A stretch of 64,000 bases of DNA from Antedon mediterranea (taxonomy: Eukaryota > Echinodermata > Crinoidea > Comatulida > Antedonidae), in assembly GCF_964355755.1 (NCBI RefSeq), contig NC_092680.1, positions 3,821,001-3,885,000 on the forward strand, written 5' to 3'. Position 1 is the first letter of the stretch; each line of letters opens with the position of its first letter. The notes under the pieces are model-generated. The model was not told the DNA's origin and did not search any database. It worked only from the letters and a program-made list of their open reading frames with translations. The position numbers and the translations under genes are program-made. Positions 32,677 to 46,700 of this stretch are shown here, piece by piece.

Positions 32677-33429
32677 TTTTATTCTGTATTTACCAATAGA
32701 GGGCGACATTGTAAAATAAAGTAAAAATTGTTGTTTGTGAGCGGCGGCCACGATTTGTTTAAAACGTATTTTCCATTCTAGATAATTTCTATATATTTCT
32801 TATTTTTCTTATGTTTTCTTTTTTATTCACCGTTGCAAGCTAACTACAGCAGTTTTTTGTTTTATTTAAAAAAATATGATACACTATATTGAATTCTGAA
32901 AACTGAAACTTAAAAAACGAACTTCAAACCTTTTATTTTTAAATGGATCAAAAAACTTAATCCACTGTTTAATCCTTTAAAGCAACTTTACTGAATACAA
33001 TAATTACATTGTACAAAAAGGACAATGCTAACTTGTGTAGCCCAAAAATAATTCAATTTAGGTAATAAATTTGGAATAAGAATTCTATATCTCATTTTTT
33101 ATTTAACAAATACAAAATTTGGTCGAAAAACAAAAAAGTAATTTAAAGTTAGAAATAAGAATGAGAGCACCAGAGCTTTTTGATATAATACTGAATTTAA
33201 CAGTAGAATAACTAAATACAAATATAATGTACATTATTTACACAGTGCAATATGCCTGCACCAAACAAGGCGATTTACATATCTTGCTTTGTACATGTTT
33301 TTCTATATCTCTATAAATTCGTAGGCAACATCCGTTATACTTCTATCGAAGAGAGGAAAACAAACATTTTTTAAATGTCGTTTCCAAAATAAATTAAAAT
33401 AAACATACTGTATTTCTATTGATCATCCT

Positions 33430-33549
33430 AAGCTCTGTCTACACTAACAAACTATTTTGACCAAAAGAGTGTGCCCAAATATGGTAGTGATATGACATGG
33501 GCACATCACTTTTTTTTGTCATAAAGTTTAATAGTGTAGACAGAGGCTA
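33430..33549. repeat. MITE-A copy 7
   Basis: Both inverted ends are present (GCTCTGTCTACACTAACAAA and AATAGTGTAGACAGAGGC), with a shortened interior. Lies between the NUDT17-like and RAI14-like genes. Confidence 0.75.
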
Positions 33550-34550
33550 GACTAATGTTTTGGACAATCTAAATAATAATAATAGGTAATCTTCATTATG
33601 TGAATAGTGATTTTTTTTTAGATAATAAAATAATTTGTTCTTCAAAGTATCAAATCACCCTTCTTATCTGTCAGAATTATGAGATCTAAGGTATAATCGG
33701 TGTTTAGTAAACTTTAGTACTACTTTGTAACACTAAAATTAATGGAAAATTGAGACTTAAACTTCTCCATGACTGTGCATACAGCCTTACAATTAGACCA
33801 CTAACACTACCATATAAAGTATGGTATGCAGTACAAAACCTCCCTTTGGACACTATCTAATTAACAGAGCTGTAGCCAGCATGAGGCAGAGGAGGCACTT
33901 GCCAGATTTAACCTCTCGCTATGTCCTTGATTAGTGCATGTTAAATGAACCAGGAAAATATATGTTTTGACCAAACCCTATTAAAAGAGGACCATTTTTG
34001 GTTCCCAAAGGTGTCACCAATAGAGGTTTCAATGTTTTCCAAAATTGTGGCTTAAACCATACTTGGGGGGAAATTTTGTAAAATGTGGCATAATATACTT
34101 ATTCAGAACTTCAATACCTCTTCTAACTTGTACAATACAATACCTAACTATTGATTGCTAATCAAACCAGTATTCTTACTAATATATTATATTACAGTAT
34201 CTTCCTATATTCACAGTATTAACAGTTATATATACATCATGTTGACCAATAATGTGTGAAAGATCGCATTCTAACTTCGGCATTAAGTAACTTAAATTAG
34301 AGCAGTTTATTTGTGAAATTTGGTAAGGTAAAATGGAAGTTAGGTTTGAAAGTATAACATATAGAAGCCCTGATTATATTATATATTAATATTCACATTG
34401 GAATATTTACATATTTTAACATTACATCAACTAATGCTAGTTGATGACAAAGATTGTTATGAAAAATTATGTTTAAACAAATATATTTTAGATATTTAAT
34501 TTGTTGTTGTTTGTTCAAAAGGCCAAAAAAAAAAAAGATGTTACAGGAGA

Positions 34551-34556
34551 TTTATT
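34551..34556 (-). terminator. candidate polyadenylation signal of the RAI14-like gene
   Basis: Minus-strand AATAAA about 200 bases after the TGA stop. Other AATAAA motifs occur further down, so transcript ends could be longer. Confidence 0.3.
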
Positions 34557-34751
34557 ACAAGATTCATTTAATTCTTATATTTGAAAGTTTTTGCAGAATT
34601 GTTTTTTGAAGATTTGTGCTTGTTTTTGTACTACGTTGCTGATTTACAAAAGATTCCATGATTATTCCAAACTTCTTCTTCACAGCACACCACTTGACTA
34701 TCCATCTTTCAAAATGAAAAGTCATTCTGCGTAGACTCAATAACTTAGTGG

Positions 34752-37700
34752 TCATACTTCATGTGTGTTCCTCATGTGTACAATTTGCTGTAGTGCATTT
34801 TGAATGGCTGGATCCATGTTACCCTAAAAGTAGAAATTAGGAATTAATAAACTAAATAGTTTTTTATTATTTATTTATAGTGGGAGACCTCTTCAGTCAA
34901 AGGATGGTCTTCCAGAGGGCCCAGCTATGATCAGTGGCTGTGATGTCCTAGTACATACATTTATAGTAGTATATATTTTTTAAGATATTGTATACAAAAT
35001 TAAATCCATTAAAAAATATAAATTAATAGTCAAATATTCCATCACACAAAATGTTAATTTAAGTAAATAAAACATGTGTTATTTACCTGTACGGCACTGA
35101 GAAGATGAGAGCGATATGTTGCAATCATGTTGTCATGATGTCGCAATATTTCATCCATTTCTTGTTCCATCTTTTTTATTTGTTTTTGAAGTGAGATATC
35201 ATCTATATATTTTCCACTTCCATGTTTTTGTCTTCTCCAAAACTCCTCTTCATTCCGTAACCGATTCAACTCATCCTTCAGTTTTCTCATTTCTTCCGTT
35301 TCCTCCTCCTCGTGAATGCTCTTAACGTTTGAGCTTCTCGTTTCTGCGAGCTTTAAAACTTTGTCTTTAAGTTCATTGTTCTCGGCAAGTAATTCAACAA
35401 ATCTTTGAGCTTCCTCCGTTTTTCTTTCAAGCGCTAGTTTATAACTTGCGATGGCTTCTTTTAATTTATCGTTCTCCCCTTGAAGTTTCTTCATAAACTG
35501 CGCGTTGTTCTCAATACGGCTTTTCTCCACAGTTGCCAATTTCTTTGTCTTTTCAACCTCCTGTTCGTATTTGGTGCATTTTCCTTCCAATGTTCTTACA
35601 GTTTCCTGAAGCATCCAGTTCTCTTTCAACAAATCCTCAAGTTTCAGATGTTGTTCGTTATGATTGGAGATAGACAACTCTTGCTTCTTAACAAGTTCCT
35701 CCAATTGTCGATGCTCAATAATAACTTCTTCTAATTTCTCTCGATCATCTTCAAAATCGTCAATTTGCGATTGTAATGAATTTACTTTCACCTCTAATCC
35801 ATCTCTCTCTTTTATCATTTCTTGAATTATATTTTTATCGGAATCAGTCTTTTCTGTTAGATCAATTATCAAATCTTCTTGTTCTTGGAGTTTTTCTCTC
35901 AAAGACCTGTTCTTAATTTCTGATCTTTCTAACTGTTCTCTGACACCTTTCCTGCCAATTTCTTTCTCTTGCGTCAGTAGTTCATGCAAGTCTTCATTTT
36001 CCTGTTCTTTCTCTGCCAACGATCGATTCAATATTTCGATCTCTGACGCCTGATCAGCAAGAACTTCGCTGTGTTTGCTCATGACCTCTTCAAGTTCGCT
36101 CTTTTCATCCAGCACTTCCTTATACTGTGCCACGGGAATGCTAGGAGTATTGCTTCCTATTTGCTGGTGGGAGTATATTGACATGACACGAGCATTCTCC
36201 TCCATAAGCTCAGCTAACTGTAACAAAAAAGAAAAGTATTCATTATTATTAATAGGTTCCATAATTATGTATTAATTTAGGTAATTAAATATAGAATTCC
36301 CAGTACAGAAAAACACATCTTCTAAATTTATTTACTTCCTATCAAAACTAATGATGATTATTAAAAAACATAAAAGGAGTGAAAGAAAAAGAAAACAATA
36401 TTGTTAATCACCATCATGTTATCTGATTTTGTAATAATTTGTTTTACTCTCGTAAATACAATGATTAATTTCTCTTTCATGAAAAAATTTCTTATTTATT
36501 ATACAATTAACGATAAATTTCCAAAAATATCCTACCCTTTTGTCCATTTCCATTCTCTCGTCTTTTAAATCACAGATTATTTTATTCAGCTGCGATGTCT
36601 CAGAGATATTTGCTTCTCTCATTTCTTCAAAGTCTGTGATTGGTACCACAGACCGGTTCTCAAGTTTCGAGAGGTCATCTTGGAGTTGAGTGACCTGACC
36701 TTCTAGCTCAGTAATACGCATGTCGCTGGTGTCTTTCAATTTTAAGTAGTCCTCCGTGGGAACCAGTGATGGTGAGTGGAATGGACTGTTGGAACCACTT
36801 GAATTATTCTGAAATTGAAAATAATAATTTTAATTAAAAAATAGTACCACGCCGAGAGTGTTAAAGAGTCGCTATCCAATTGACTTTGAACAATACCATG
36901 AAATCCAAGTGGTCTAATGGTTAGGACATTTGCATATCAAGCAGAAGGTTCCAGGTTCGAATCTCGGTTGAGGCGGATTTTTCTCATTCTCACAGATTTC
37001 CTCATCTTATCGTTTCAAATTAATTAATACATTTTCAGTATATCCCCGGGCAGTTAAAAATTTGTGATGTGTTTATATGTATATATAAATTTGTATACCC
37101 AATTAGTATAAAACAAGTACCAAACATTTTCACACAGTAGTCATCCAAAGCAATAAAGCCTGTCTAAGCAATATATTAAAATATTCTTAAAGGATACCTG
37201 TCAAATATTAAAATGTCCATTTATAGACTTACGCATTAACTCATGGGATTTCAATATAATAGTATGTTAACTATGATTTAAAAAATAGGACAAGGTTGCT
37301 ATGGTTCTGGGTGTATCCTCATTACTCATGCATGAATCAGATTATTAATCAATAGAGGGCAGGCTCTGTGAGGTCAACTGTCCTACTTTAAAAAACAAAT
37401 TTATTTATTTATTTAGGCAAATTGCCAAGGATAACCATAAGCGAAATTAATTCACTATCCTTTTTAAAGGTGGTAATCCTCTTCACAAGACAAACATATA
37501 CACAAGATACTCTACATAGACAAAGTCTTATTACAAGTCTTTGAGAGTGGAGTTGTATATCACCATTAGAACAAATCCTGACATGACAGGATTTGAACAC
37601 AGGACCATTCGATCATAACCACCAAACCAAACTCCACTTTTGAACGGATTATGGTGGGGTATTTGGAGAATTTTTCCCTTTTCGTATCATAATAGTACTT

Positions 37701-40700
37701 TGGAAAACTAGTACATTAGTAGATCAAAATTTAAGATGATGTCTTTACCTCATTCTTCATTCTTAAAGTTGCATTTTCCTCCTTCAACGAAGCAATCTGA
37801 TTGGACAACATCACCAACTTATCTGAGTCGTTCTTCCGTGGCATTATTACATGAGCTTTTCCTAATGTTGGATTTACACCTACATTTAGCACAAAAGAAA
37901 AAAACATTTTTTTTTTGTTTTCTCTTCAGAATGCGGTTGTACCATAAATATTGAAATGTCAAGACATTCTAAACCATACTTTATCTCTTTTTGGCGAACA
38001 TGTACTGCAAACATAACTTTTCTAATGAGTATTTCCCACGCAAACTTTCAAACAATACACTTCTTTTTGTGATTAATATAAAAATATTTATAAAGATAAT
38101 GGAAATAATGGCAATGGCCAAAACAATTACAACTCTTCTGCCAAAATATGGCTTTAATTTAATTAGTGCATAAACCTAGGTGGCCTACAAAATCATCGTT
38201 TTCCCACAGGGGAGTCACGTAATACTATTTAAGTATAGTGAATCCAAGCGAACAATTCTGATTGGTTATCATAAATACAGTATTAGAGAATGTTGTCATT
38301 GAACTTAATTATTAAGTTAATTGAGTTATAACATGATCAGAACTAGGTTGATCTCTAGAACAGGCATAATAATAATGTCTTCTTAAATAGAAAACAATTA
38401 TTATTGTAATGTCATTACTATTTTGTATTCTATTGAAAGAGAAACTATAGAAATACTGAAGGGATATTTTTATAGTCGATTGAACTAATACAAATTCAAA
38501 GTTTCTATTCAAGCTTTCACTATTAAGTTAAGCTCTGTCTACACTATCAAACTAGTTTGACAAAAGTATGATGTGCCCAAATATGGTAGTAATATGCCCA
38601 AATATGGAACATTTTTTTTGTCACAAAGTTTTAAAGTGTAGACAGAGCGTAAGACACTAACATATAATATTAATAGTCTGTCAATTATAGATATAAAAAA
38701 TTTAGTTCATAATTTCATTTCAGCTGTCAAAAGGGGATAAGCACAACCCCTCTAGATCCGTACCGGGAGAAGCATTTATTCATATAATACTACTATTGTA
38801 ATATAGTTATTAAATAGAAGACATTCTAGAGATAATTAAGAAATGTAAGATGATTAATTAATACAAATCTAAAATTTAGAATGAGTTTTTATTCAAGTTT
38901 TCATCCATTGTACAAACACTAGTAACCCATTTGATTTACCAAAAGATGTCTTTCTCAAACATTTCCTTTCACTCGACACTTTGTTTATTTCTACAGGGAG
39001 TGCTGCTAATTTAACTGACTGTACCATCCAAGTTAATTGAGTTTATGTGACATAATCTGTTTATTACCTGGCAAATCAAAAAGGTCTTCATCACTGTCTC
39101 CCCAGCTATCATCCTTATCAGCTTCCTCGTCCATGTCCTCTGCTGCCTGTTAAATAACACATTTATAATTATCTATACATTTGTATATGTTTGTATGGTG
39201 AAACATACACAACAGAAAATTGGAATAACAATTATGTGTATTTGGTAAAAATACATTGGTCGAATTTGTCCAATAGTATATGTTTGGTGAAAATACATTG
39301 GCCGAATTTGTCAACCAGACAAATTTGTCATTTTACATTTTTAATTTAGATACGCGGTTTTATCAATTTGTCAATAGTAGACTGTTCATTATTATAAAAC
39401 AAAACTGAAATATTGAATGTGTATGAGTGACGTCAACATTGTTGTTCATGTTCGTCATAGAACAATTACTCTCACAATATAGACACTTTTAGGTTGGAAT
39501 AGTATTTGTTGTTTTCTAGAAATTCTGATATTCAGAATGCATTTGTAATGGTAAAATAATTATTTGGACCACAAGAAAAATCTAGGTTTAGAGTCAGGAT
39601 TTGACTGTATTATTAAAAAACTATTAAGCTGTTGGTGATACACCATCACCGCTAAATGGGATCATTTTCTTACTATAAATAATCCTCATTAATAACAACA
39701 ATTTAATGTAATACATTTGTTCAGTGCTATGCCTAATGCTTGCTCCTGGTTAGAGTGTGCTTTGATATAACATGCCGAATCAATATCATTATTATTATTA
39801 TTATAACAAACCTCAAAGGCTGCTAGTCTTGCTTTGAGATTAGTAATTTCTTCACTAGTCTCTAACTTCTTTTCTTGTTCTTTATCAAGTTGATGTCTGA
39901 GTTGAACAACCTGACAAGTGAAAATAGTTAGTATTATTAGTAAAAGTTATATACTGTTAGCATTGTTGAAATATACCCTAGAAAACTATAAATGCCCAAG
40001 TTATTTTTATGAGGTCATTTCATCCCAATTTCAAGTTCCTACAACCTACTAGCCATCCGGGCTTAAAGGATACTTTGGATAGCCCGGAGCTGTTTTTCCT
40101 AGCCATAGTACGCCGGGCTAGTACATTTTTCATAATTGCTAGAAAATGTTGAAACTACCCGGTTTCCTGGTTTCTTTCTGTAAATTCAACTTTTATAGAA
40201 TTAACAAATTGATATCATCGGAAATTTATTAGTATAAATTTATTTATTCATAATTTTTGTTAGTAATAGAAGAATTAAAAACAACAAATTTATGATAAAT
40301 TATGATAATTTATGATAATTTATGATAACCACAATTTAAATTGAAAATAATATACTTTATGATTCACTTGCACTTTCCAAAAGCAAGTGAATCATAAAAT
40401 ATATTCTTTAATTCGATTCATTGGAATATGAAAATAAAAAAATTCTATAATTTGGCATTGCTTGTACTAAAAGCGTGAGAATATAGATAAAAGTTACTCA
40501 TCGTATATCATTTATCATATATCATTGTTTAAAATTGATGAATAACATCAAAGCAACTGCATGTTGCATTTTAATGTCTTTCTTTAATTCTAATCATTTC
40601 ATTAGAGTTACTATATTCATGCCATTACAGTAAAATGCTAATTTGTATACCTCTATTCAGGGGACAAACTATTTAAGGGAATATTTTTAGTGAAAAGAAC

Positions 40701-43700
40701 AAGGGGTGTTTTTAAAAAGGCCAACCTCTACTAAGGCGACACTTTCTGTGCAACAAACAAGAAGCAATGACAAATCCTATTCATGACACATCAATTAATG
40801 GAACACTCCTTTGGTCCTGAAGGTTCCCCTTCAACGGGTTAATCTGTCTACAATGCCATTTTTGGTATTTTTTAAAAACATTTTCATATTAACAAACAAC
40901 ATTTTTGATATAATTTTCAATATAAAATAAGATTAAAATTGTATACATACCAGTTCTTCAGTATTATCTGAATTTTTTCCCTGGAAAAATAATTAAATGA
41001 ATTATTAATAAAGGTTGATGAATTTAAAAAAAGGAATATCCTTAAAATAATTATGTACATATACTGTAGACATATTTTTATTAAAAAGTAGTAGTGTAGT
41101 TGGTTGGGAGGGTGTTTGGGGGCAAAATTTGGGATTGGTTTTAGGAAGTGGGGTCCACGGAAGCTTAATGTTGGAGAGCATAATGTGCCTTTCATTCATG
41201 TACAGAAACCATTGTTAACTTATGATGCATAATGTATTTTGGAGTGCTTCCCTTCTATGGGTAAGTGCCAAATTGAAAATTGCATTCTCATTCTAAATTT
41301 AATTGAATATTATTTATTTTTATAACAATTAAAAAAAAAATGTTATTAAAGATTAGTAGCAGGACCATCTGTAATGTATTTAAATATTATCTATTTGGCA
41401 GCAAATGGTGACATTTTAAATAAAATATATATTAATATATAGATAATAAATGTTTATCCAGGTATCCAAAAAGTGTATAACCTAATTATCAAATTATTGT
41501 GAAAGACCTAGGAATGGTTTCTTGCGAATTATCGTTCACATTGCCCCTAGGTATTTGTGTAATGCACAGGCCTTGCTGTTAGTATTAGCGCGCCATAACC
41601 TCCACAGTGTTATTAATACGGTCATTCATTAATTAACTTAGAATTGAAGGTTGATTTAGACTAACGTTTGCTGCCTTACAATAATCATGGCACCATTCAC
41701 ACTACTCGCAACAAGAAATTGTTATTAATGTCAATTTTAATTCATCAAACATAATATTAAAAGTAATTTAATTTTGTTTTTGTATTCAGAGAATATAAAA
41801 CAAACATCTATAAAAAAAAAATTAAATATGCTGTACAATCACAATAAATAAAACTGTACAATTCGTAATTTATATATCATTTTCTTATATGGGAAACCAA
41901 TCAATGTAGTTATATAGTTATTCAGTTCACTTTTTTCCCCTCCCTTCCAGTTTGTTTGCCTTGTTTTTTGTGTCATTTTTTTTATATGAGGAAAAAAAAA
42001 ATAAAACTCTTTTAAAATCAGACTTTAATATTCTTTGAAAAGCATCATAAACCTAGACTCCGCCCAGTTTCTTTCATACTTTTTGAAATCTTGAGACTAG
42101 GCTTCTACCCAGAAAACAGGACATTTCGAGGCTGCTGGTTTTAAATATATCATAAAAAGCATATTTACATTTTGCTGTTGTTCTTCTAGAAGTCTTTGCA
42201 ACATCTTTACTTTCTCTTGTGATTTACTTAATGTTATATTCATCGTACTCAGCTCTTCATGCAATAATTCATTCTCTTCTTCCAATTCCTGAAAAAAATG
42301 TATACCAACAAATAATAAATATTTTTCAATTTTGAAACAGTTTTGATGTATTGTATTATTGTATATATTTCGTCGACCATCCATCAAATATGTCATCTTG
42401 TCCTTCGATTGTAATTATTTGGGTAATGACCGGATGTGTGCTTATTTCTAATTGGTTAAAATGTGATGTTCATGATAGGCTGTCAGACTACAAGACGGCA
42501 CCAGTTGGTTACAGAAATAATCATTTCAATAAAGAAAATTTGATTATGTTTAAAAATGAATTGTCTGGATTAATGTATCATTTTTCTATGACTTTATTAT
42601 TCATCATGTTTGGCAAAGCCAAAAAATAAGCAGATAAACCCCATTTACAATTTGGGCCAGCCCAGAGCCGACCTTGGGTAAGTGTAAACACTGTATAAAG
42701 TTAGACCAGCCCTGGACCGGATGCAAATCTGGACCACCTCTCGAGTAGGTCCAGAAGGGGCTTTTGGGCAGGCTTATCCAGTGAACCGTGACCAATGGCT
42801 TGAGAAAATGAAGTAAATGTCCCCTTGATAAATTTGTCCCGTGAATAGAGGTTGGCCATTGGTTGATTTCAAGGGAATGTATCACTAATTTCAGTATAAC
42901 CGTAGTAGATACAAGTTTTCACCCTAGTAGTGGTAAAAATATATTGCCCCTCATTTATTTTTAGTAAAGTTTCCCCTTTAGCAAGGTAAAGAAATGTAAA
43001 CAACCATTTTAAAAGAACTTCTTGTATGTAGAATTTTTTTTTTTGCTTTGCTAATGAACTACATTATAGGCAATATCCTGTGTGGATTAACATTAATTTC
43101 AGTGTTATTAGAAGATTGTTAGAAAGTGTAAATTTGTATTGAATCAAATCTGTACATTCCTATGTGTACATACCTTGTCTTATTATTCTATCTACTTTCA
43201 ATTTAATACTCATACAGAGAATTTTGTTAGATTTATATAGAAATGAACTAAACACTTTACTATAGAACGGATTGTACTATTATTTTTTGTTTTATTCAAT
43301 ATATTACACAGAGGCACACTTTAGATAACAAATACAACATTTTAAAACAAAAAACTAACAGAAACATCAATCAAATCTTCCAGAATTAACAAGAAATTGT
43401 TGTACTATTACATAGGTCAAGCTTACTTGTAATACTTGGCGATTTGGCGACTCTAAATTACTTAAAAGTTTCTACTCAGTGCTAACATTTTAGGGTAGCT
43501 CAATGAGAAAAAGTCAGTTTGATTTGAGTGAATTTTTTCACTCTAGCTCCCCCCCCCCCCCCGTCGGGGAACACGGGTACTTTTTGTCGGGGAATATAGT
43601 ATACAGTAAAAAACGTTCGCTCGTAGCTAGCTAGCTTCAGCGCCTAGAAAACCGCGACGTTTCATTGACCGTGAGAGTACGTCAGAGTGATATTATGCAC

Positions 43701-46700
43701 TTTATATGCATTCATTATTGCCAGCGATCTAACTTACTACTAAACATTAGCTAGGTACGCACTTGTCTGGCGGTATCCCTTTGTACGAATCGTTCAACGT
43801 TGGGTCGAGACGCGTGATATCAAGTTTCATCCAGGGACCAAAATGTGTAATGTGTTATTTTCCAGGCGAAGTTTACAGACGGTTAAGTCGTGTACTGCGT
43901 CGACGTACGCTACACTACAGCAAAAACGAATTATGTTAATTGTTCGTTTGTTCACCAATTTTTTAATTTACAAGTAACCTTCTGTACCGTGGGGCACCTA
44001 AAATAAATTTTTCATCCATTACTAAACAAAAAAACATGCCATTTTCGCTTAGCCAACATTATAGCTATAGTTATTACATTTTCAATATCCTGTATGTCAT
44101 GAATTTCTCACCACTCGGAAGTCCAGATGGTACGCATGCATACACCTGGGAGGAATAAACTTACAGTATTTCCCCGACTGAAAAAGGTCTATGCTTGCGT
44201 TTTTTAAGCCTCTAGGCCTGATGTTTCAAAAGTATAAAATGCAATTTTTTGAAGACCTGCAGCTCTAGTTTTAAACATTTGCTTAGCTCATGCCCCAACA
44301 ATAAAGCTGGTCATATTTCGAAGAACAAGAAGTACATTTCCCGGGACCTAACATCTCTATTTTTCAAACATTTCTTAGCTCAGTCACAACCATGATAGGG
44401 ACTTATATATTTTTTTTCATGTTTTGAAGTATAATAAGTCCAATTTCCGGGACCTCCAACTCTATTTTTCTAAATTTTCTTTGAACTTTTATTTTTTAAA
44501 TTGAAAAATATGGATTGAAACAGTCATCGCGCATCGTTTTTTTGCACGCAGTATTTTATTTATGCATTATAAAAATGGAAAAAATGGCTACCCTAAATCT
44601 GATTAAAAAGACCTCAAATGACGCTAGAACGCGTTGCTTCCGAGGGCTTTGTCCCCTGGACCCCCACCGGGGGCCCTTGGCGGCCCCCTGGCCCCAAGCC
44701 TAGTGATGCTCGCATAGCCCCCTCGTCGGGGAATGTAGCCCCCGCGTCGGGAAGATCCTGCCGCCACCCCTGCTGAGTTGGCCTCATCATGAAAGCGTTA
44801 AGTTCTGGTGTCCATCGTTCAACTAGCCCAAGCCACAACAGAGAGTCTTAAATCAGTCTTTAGAACGTCAAATAACGTTCCCTGACCGGGGGCCCTTGGC
44901 GGCCCCCTGGCCCCCAGCCATTGTTGCTCGCTTCCCTCGCCCTCCCCCGTTATAAATGCTGCATACGGCCCTGAGACCGTCCACGAGAGGTCAGTCGCCG
45001 CGAGCTACTTACTGTAGGTAGTGCATTGTTTCTCACTTTTTATCATAATTTACCATAAAACGTACATTTAAGACAATGAATGACCTGGTTTAATGTTTTT
45101 AAAGTAATATATATGTATTATTTTTACAAAACGTCACAAATTGTAGGGAAGGTGTCTTTAAAGATTTAGAATATTCTCCATGCTTGCCAATAAGTTTTTT
45201 ATATAAGTAATAGTAGACTGTACATCAAACTATAACACTCTTAACTAATAATAATAATTTTAGCAGTGAAGGTGGATGGAGCCTTCTGTTATGTATAAAT
45301 GAAACATTTTGGTTGTAATCTAATAAAAACAAATCCTCTGAATAACTTCATTCCAACACGCAAGGCATTACACCATAACCCTTACGTGCTACTATTTCAA
45401 AGTAATAATGTCTTACATAAAGCAAATTAAATTTATTTTACTAAAACGAAAATCATGCCCACATTTTATAATTAACTACAGTATATAATAACACCTCTTT
45501 TTAAAGGGAGAATAAGGGGGAATGGGTGGCAATATATATGCTACTACAGCCAACCTCCATTCAGGGGACATCCCTGTTAAAGGGACACTGTGTTCCCTTA
45601 GTAGAATTTGAAGTGTATTGTATTACAGATATACCACAGTTTAGGACAGAATGTAAACACAGAAATTACTAACTTGTTAATTGGCATTAAATACAAATAT
45701 TCAATGTACAGAAAATTACACATACCTTTAATTCTCTCTCCGTGGCTGACTGAGTCGAATGATGCGAGAACTGCGAATCATTTAAAGAATCCATATCTCT
45801 AGAATCACCGTTCATAAGGTTTTTAGTAAATATGGGTGCTGTGTTCGGTACTGGCGATTCTCCACGATCTGTCATATCAAACCTATCGATAAAGTCCACA
45901 ACGTCTGGCTTCACTTCGTCAGTGTCATCATCGTTTTCTGTGGATGAAAAATGATAGCGAAGTTTAAAACGATCCCGGTTTTCAACGAACACTGTCAGCT
46001 ATACTTTCCTGTTACTAATTTCTAAGCAGGAAAACCATCATTTGTATGAAGCCTTGGCTACAATACAAAAAACTACCTACCAGAGTCATGTGACTCAGAA
46101 TCGCCCGCCTACACGACTGTGACCAGAAGTTACGGCACGTAAATGTCCATTGACATAGCTATGCGGCAATCTCAATAGGAATGCGTAACGTTTTGTTTAT
46201 AATTCAATCACTTGGCATTATGTATTAAATACACACCATACTAAGCCTAGAGACTATCCTTGCTCAGAAGCATTAAGTAATTAAATATAACAGTTTCAAA
46301 ATTGGCAGGATATTATTAAATTAGATAACAATATATTCTAACAGATAATATATTATCTTTCAATTTGATTATTTCATTGTTTGATTTATTGATTAAAGTA
46401 AACAGCAAATGTGAGATTAATTTGTCAATCATATTTTTTCATAGTCTTTTTTCTATAAAACTAAATTTTAATTGTGTACCATCTTTTTTTAAACTTTTTG
46501 TTTGTGTTTGATTTTGGATGACCCTATTGGAAATAATTCATAAATCAGGACATTTATGGACTTTCCTCCATCTATTTATCTCCCTTGCTGTTTTATGTTA
46601 TTGGTTCTTTTTTTGTTTTTTTTTTCTGACTTTTCTGACTATTTAAAAATTATAATTGTACTGTAAAAATCTCTTTTCTTTTTATTTATTTTGAGTGAAA

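Larger units (their letters stand above)
32710..34751. other. intergenic DNA, NUDT17-like promoter and RAI14 3' UTR
   Basis: Short (~2 kb). Contains MITE-A copy 7, a GAGGACC/CCCAAAGGTGTCACCAATA scrap of the CCCCTTAATAG family at about 33975-34035, and the RAI14 3' UTR up to 34751. Nothing else recognised. Confidence 0.5.
42289..45725. other. RAI14 intron 7 (3.4 kb) with GC-rich repeat block
   Basis: Begins with AT-rich DNA. A C14 run (43549-43562) opens a block to about 44990 that is much richer in G+C and contains internally repeated text. It ends with the dispersed block 44975-45108 and a CCATTCAGGGGACA-family repeat (45548-45607). No coding signal seen. Confidence 0.5.

Noticed and set aside
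32677-32751. Longer NUDT17-like N-terminus from 32751
   Set aside because: That frame begins with GTG, not ATG; the first usable ATGs are at 32709 and 32676.
35116-36275. Plus-strand frames opposite the large RAI14 exon
   Set aside because: Shadows of the coiled-coil coding sequence on the other strand.
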